Assembly (NCBI GenBank): GCA_009885105.1
Contig: VFLI01000011.1
Span: forward strand, 1 to 64,000
Source of the DNA: Spirochaetia bacterium
GTDB taxonomy: Bacteria > Spirochaetota > Leptospiria > Leptospirales > Leptonemataceae
DNA length: 64,000 nt
Direction: 5' to 3'
In this document: piece after piece, positions 62,690 through 64,000 of the stretch
Numbering within the stretch: position 1 is the stretch's first letter
Layout of the letters: each line of letters begins with the position of its first letter
Made by a program: the position numbers and the translations under genes
Notes under the pieces: model-generated
What the model was told of the DNA's origin: nothing
Database searches by the model: none
Seen by the model: only the letters and a program-made list of their open reading frames with translations

Positions 62690-63616
62690 TCAATTTCTTT
62701 TGTAAACATAATTAAGTATTCTGATATCTCCTTCCCGGAGGAGGTTTTTGTGCTTTAGTTCAAGCAGCAGAATTTCATGAAGACTGGGATTTGTCCGATG
62801 CAGTATCTGGAAGACAACCTCAAGAACCGCATTTCTTCGCTCGATTTCAGGTATTTCTGATTTAATTATTTTTTCAATGCGCTCCAGAAGAACTGACTGC
62901 TCCTTTCTCACACGGGCCAGTTCTTTCAGACTGTCGCTGATTTCGTCCGGCAGATTGGAATACACAGCATTGCGTGTATAGAAATCGTAATCATGACGGA
63001 ATCTCCAGTTCAAGACTTCCGACGGAGCATGCATCAAATCCTGCGGTCTGATTCGGGCAATCGAGTCGATAATTTCGCACATGATTTTCTCCGGCGCAAA
63101 AATCATAACGCCGAATGCAACATGCATGTTTCTCTGTATCATCTGTTCTATTATAGCATTGCTGTGCGTTTGCGGCAGATTTTCCAGATAGCTGAAGTGC
63201 TTTTTCAGGCGATTATGATTGGATTTATAGAGCAGCTGCAGAACTTCCCGGGCCGATTCGTGCACAGCATTTTCAGGATGTGGTCGATCGATGAACTCCA
63301 GATATGTGGACAGGGCCACGAGCAGATCCAGATTTGTGGATACCCGGGCGACTTCGCGGATAAGAAGCATGCGAAGCTCTTCCTCAATCACATAGATTAT
63401 GGACGAATCTGTCAGCCGGGTCAGCAAATGCACGGACGATTCCTGATCGAGAATGTTTAGAAGAAAAATCATGATCCCGGAGTACTTCTTGGCAAAGTCT
63501 TCCATGATATCCGTCTCCAGCTCGCAGAGGAACCGGGCCGACTTTCGAATCGTCAGCAGATTGATACTGTTATAAATCGTTGAAGCGTAATCGCCTGTAT
63601 TGTCTTCAGTGCTCAT
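62690..63616 (-). CDS. helical protein of unknown function
   Basis: A 308-residue, almost wholly alpha-helical soluble protein. There is no signal peptide or membrane segment. Repeating helical hairpins rich in Leu, Ile, Glu and Arg recall HEAT-like or flagellar-motor-switch-like helical folds, but I see no diagnostic motif. It lies 47 bases downstream of the partial TPR gene, so the two may form a unit. No function assigned. Confidence 0.6.
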   Translation of the reverse strand: MSTEDNTGDYASTIYNSINLLTIRKSARFLCELETDIMEDFAKKYSGIMIFLLNILDQESSVHLLTRLTDSSIIYVIEEELRMLLIREVARVSTNLDLLVALSTYLEFIDRPHPENAVHESAREVLQLLYKSNHNRLKKHFSYLENLPQTHSNAIIEQMIQRNMHVAFGVMIFAPEKIMCEIIDSIARIRPQDLMHAPSEVLNWRFRHDYDFYTRNAVYSNLPDEISDSLKELARVRKEQSVLLERIEKIIKSEIPEIERRNAVLEVVFQILHRTNPSLHEILLLELKHKNLLREGDIRILNYVYKRN

Positions 63617-63663
63617 AAAAATAAAGAGTGTTGCTGTTTCCTGGTCCTGTGCTCTGGATAATA

Positions 63664-64000
63664 TTAACTGACGGGCAGATTTTCTTTCTCTGCGCCGCCA
63701 AAAAGCGCGGGCTCCTGCATCACCTGGTTGATATCCTCCAGAAACTGCCGCGCCTGATCCGCCCAGGCGGATTCAACATCAAGACGAAGATAGTGATCAA
63801 ACATCGCTGTTGCCTTCTCAAAGTATTTCAAAGACAGATATACTATTCCCAGATTGTAGTACGATTCCGGAAAATCCGGTTCCAGATCAATGCACCGGTG
63901 AAAATATCGGATTGCAGCCGCGTATTTTTTTTGTCTGTAATAAATATTTGCAATATTGTAAAGCGCTTCCACGCAGTCCGATCTCAAAACGAGAACCTTC
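63664..64000 (-). CDS. TPR protein, 5' end outside window
   Basis: The frame is open to base 64000, so the N-terminus lies beyond the window. About 112 codons are visible, with two to three clear TPR units: VEALYNIANIYYRQKKYAAAIRYF..., PESYYNLGIVYLSLKYFEKATAMF..., then a short C-terminal tail. A TTG at 63987 could be an internal start, but reading on upstream is more likely. Confidence 0.75.
   Translation of the reverse strand, partial: KVLVLRSDCVEALYNIANIYYRQKKYAAAIRYFHRCIDLEPDFPESYYNLGIVYLSLKYFEKATAMFDHYLRLDVESAWADQARQFLEDINQVMQEPALFGGAEKENLPVS

Overview
The window reads as a chromosomal, gene-dense segment (about 50% GC by eye) of a Gram-negative, respiring bacterium. Several things suggest a spirochaete of the Leptospirales type: the order rpsU-yqeY-dnaG-rpoD, lipoprotein signals with loose lipoboxes, a bactofilin, a type III glutamine synthetase, and several conserved-looking proteins of unknown function. 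This placement is inference from gene content, not a phylogeny. I see no tRNA, rRNA, CRISPR array, IS element or prophage.

Layout. 1-4832 (+): 3' end of UDP-glucose dehydrogenase, an M14 murein-peptide amidase-like enzyme, dapD, and a CPA2 cation/proton antiporter. 4876-8261 (-): cmoB and clpB. 8580-20649 (+): a 12-kb respiratory operon. It encodes the six subunits of alternative complex III (ActA-F), a dihaem cytochrome c lipoprotein, and then three proteins homologous to the cbb3 oxidase subunits CcoN, CcoO and CcoP. The CcoN homologue has lost every haem and copper ligand I can align. 20651-24774: recJ, a lipoprotein-type YidD, a secreted DinB-fold lipoprotein and a TPR membrane protein. 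24782-32495: a PAS-GGDEF diguanylate cyclase, then on the minus strand mutY, queG, pdxB and a three-gene ABC-2 exporter. 32582-38211 (+): a membrane-anchored MutS-like ATPase, ppx/gppA and glnN.

38223-42201 (-) is a run of dapA, dapB, cdaA (c-di-AMP synthase), ybbR/cdaR and acpS. This puts lysine/diaminopimelate synthesis, second-messenger synthesis and lipid-carrier activation in one transcription unit. 42433-51805 holds envelope functions: a WecA/MraY-type glycosyltransferase, pdxA overlapping a bactofilin, a lipocalin, a soluble lytic transglycosylase and a TPR protein. 51887-57797 holds cysS, rlmB, leuC-leuD plus a lipoprotein, and a divergent LysR regulator with a clear palindromic LysR box. 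57835-62175 (-) is the macromolecular-synthesis operon rpsU-yqeY-dnaG-rpoD. The window ends with a small acidic/basic protein, a helical protein of unknown function and a partial TPR protein.

The most unusual content is the respiratory operon: alternative complex III followed directly by a ligand-less CcoN with monohaem CcoO- and CcoP-like partners. It looks like a cbb3 scaffold reused for something other than oxygen reduction. Also of interest is a CACGAA-type inverted repeat that lies inside the 5' coding region of actE and supplies part of its signal peptide. Several long inverted repeats sit in front of recJ, glnN, the LysR gene and between slt and a TPR gene. Start sites were re-chosen where the longest reading frame was not the best supported.
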